From: CAZIAK01 sp964537035
Lineage (GTDB): Bacteria; Planctomycetota; B15-G4
Direction of reading: 5' to 3'
Length of the DNA stretch: 41,774 nucleotides
Assembly (NCBI GenBank): GCA_964537035.1
Contig: CAZIAK010000041.1
Span: 1 to 41,774, forward strand
This document shows positions 40,874 to 41,774 of this stretch, piece by piece (within the stretch, counting starts at the first letter, position 1; every line of letters begins with the position of its first letter). Position numbers and translations under genes: made by a program. The notes below the pieces were generated by a model. The model did no database searches. It saw only the letters and a program-made list of their open reading frames with translations, and had not been told where the DNA came from.

Positions 40874-41774
40874 TCATGGCGTCACGGAGGTGACCCCGTT
40901 GGAGGCGGAGAAGCCTGCCGGCGCAGCGGGATCGTTGACCCAGTACTGATAGGCCGAGAGCAAGCCAGCGGGGAGCCCGGCGGGCCAGGTTGACGACAAG
41001 CTCACGGTGCCGCCCGGTCCTGTGGGCAGGCCGAGAATGAGCATGTCGGGTGCTGGCACCAGGACGCCGCCCTTGAAGCCCACGTTGAGCACGGTGAAGC
41101 CCACCACCAGGGCCGCGGTGCTGTTCTCCAACGTGCCGGTCAGCTCCAGGGACACGGGGTCGTTGCCCTGCAGCGCGCCTGTTCCCACCAGCAGGGGCAC
41201 ACCGTTGGTTCCGGCCAGACCGTTGCCCACATCGACGAAGGCGTTGGCATAGGCGTCGATGGCGTTCGTCGCCACCACGGTGTCCGAGCCGCCAGGGCCG
41301 CTGACCATCAACGTGACCGTGTAGCTCCCTGGCGTCGAGTAGCTGTAGCTGGGGTTCTGAGCCGTAGAGACCCCACCGTCACCGAAGGACCAGCTCCAGG
41401 CCGTGACCGGACCGGTAGACGTGTCCGAGAAGGCCACCATCAGCGGAGCCAAGCCAGACGTCGGACTCGCGGCGAACGACGCCACGGGCGCGGGCTCGCT
41501 CACCGTGATGTAGTTCACCTCGGTGTGCGTGTCAGCGCCACCAGGGCCCGTCACCGTCAGCGCGACGGTGTAAGTTCCGGCGGCATTGTAGGTGTGGCTG
41601 GGGTTCTGCGCGGTGGAGGTCCCTCCGTCACCGAACGTCCAGGCCCACGTCGAGATCACGCCGGTCGACGCGTCGCTGAAGCCAACGCCAAGCGGCAGGA
41701 CACCCGTCGTCGGCGTGCCCGTGAAGGCAGCCACCGGAGCAGGCTCGCTCACCGTGATGTAGTTCACCTCGGTG
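40874..41774 (-). CDS. PKD-repeat secreted protein with shared C-terminal module (5' end outside the window)
   Basis: The frame is open to the right edge, so this is the C-terminal part (about 300 residues) of a longer protein. Two PKD domains are visible with typical WAWTFGDGG and WSWSFGDGG cores and SHTYNAAGTYTVAL / SYSYSTPGSYTVTL strands; the preceding VNYITVSEPAPVA linker repeats at the window edge, so more copies are expected upstream. From about the residue after NAIDAYANAF the chain becomes the module shared with three other proteins here: FKGGVLVPAPDMLILGL, a WPAGLPAG segment and the ending ASNGVTSVTP. Probably a large surface or adhesion protein; its ligand is unknown. Confidence 0.88.
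   Translation of the reverse strand, partial: TEVNYITVSEPAPVAAFTGTPTTGVLPLGVGFSDASTGVISTWAWTFGDGGTSTAQNPSHTYNAAGTYTVALTVTGPGGADTHTEVNYITVSEPAPVASFAASPTSGLAPLMVAFSDTSTGPVTAWSWSFGDGGVSTAQNPSYSYSTPGSYTVTLMVSGPGGSDTVVATNAIDAYANAFVDVGNGLAGTNGVPLLVGTGALQGNDPVSLELTGTLENSTAALVVGFTVLNVGFKGGVLVPAPDMLILGLPTGPGGTVSLSSTWPAGLPAGLLSAYQYWVNDPAAPAGFSASNGVTSVTP
41493..41774 (-). repeat. 249-base PKD repeat unit with an exact 33-base copy
   Basis: The 33 bases at 41493-41525 recur exactly at 41742-41774, an offset of 249 bases (83 codons, one PKD unit plus linker). The second copy runs off the window edge, so the tandem array continues outside. Such identity suggests recent unit duplication or gene conversion. 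Confidence 0.75.

Noticed and set aside
1..41774. tRNA or rRNA genes, CRISPR arrays, insertion sequences, phage or conjugation genes
   Set aside because: None could be found on either strand: no regularly spaced identical repeats other than the PKD coding repeat, no transposase or integrase motifs, and no cloverleaf recognised by eye.

Overview
The window is GC-rich chromosomal DNA carrying 34 protein-coding genes, closely packed and often overlapping by a few bases. No tRNA, rRNA, CRISPR array, insertion sequence or phage gene was found. The best guess at the source is a Planctomycetota-type bacterium. Several secreted proteins combine FG-GAP, PKD, lamin-tail or Spondin_N domains with one recurring C-terminal module. 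There is also a Ser/Thr kinase fused to a large ATPase/TPR region beside a sigma factor, an ASPIC/UnbV lipoprotein, and a sulfatase-fold membrane enzyme. This placement is an inference from gene content; no rRNA marker is present.

Layout. 1-3742: a translationally coupled operon of a MoxR-type AAA+ ATPase, an unrecognised basic-tailed protein and a VWA-like metallopeptidase-fold protein. 3845-4891: a shortened, divergent S-adenosylmethionine synthetase homologue. 5163-7250: a large FG-GAP/ASPIC lipoprotein. 7375-11160 (minus): an envelope-sensing operon (LiaF-like membrane protein, LytS-type histidine kinase, LytTR response regulator) followed by an SGNH hydrolase. 11295-14426 (minus): a three-gene operon of a cysteine-rich exported protein, a lipoprotein and a membrane-anchored CarboxypepD_reg protein, preceded by a near-consensus sigma-70 promoter. 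14702-18831: an exported esterase/histidine-phosphatase fusion, a double VOC protein, a seven-bladed FG-GAP protein and a small membrane protein.

18881-22497: a soluble Ser/Thr kinase-ATPase-TPR protein converging on a sigma factor, the two stops sharing one CTAG. 22676-25323: an SGNH protein and an AlgI-type MBOAT acyltransferase. 25340-28132 (minus): a gluzincin-like lipoprotein and an EamA transporter. 28273-31261: a sulfatase-fold enzyme with Thr at the nucleophile position and a Spondin_N protein. 31297-33919 (minus): a second MBOAT/SGNH pair in the opposite gene order. 34159-36532: a lamin-tail protein, a tandem six-cysteine zinc-ribbon protein and a DUF3047 lipoprotein. 36619-40703: a sodium:solute symporter, a CtlX-type hydrolase, a DinB protein and a SAM methyltransferase. 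40874 to the right edge: the C-terminal part of a PKD-repeat protein that continues outside the window.

Much of the region serves the cell surface: two acetylation modules for surface glycans, an envelope-stress two-component system, four secreted proteins with the shared C-terminal module, and several lipoproteins. The most unusual items are that shared module, the tandem six-cysteine protein, the esterase-phosphatase fusion, the short MetK homologue, and the MoxR/unknown/VWA operon with its histone-like basic tails.
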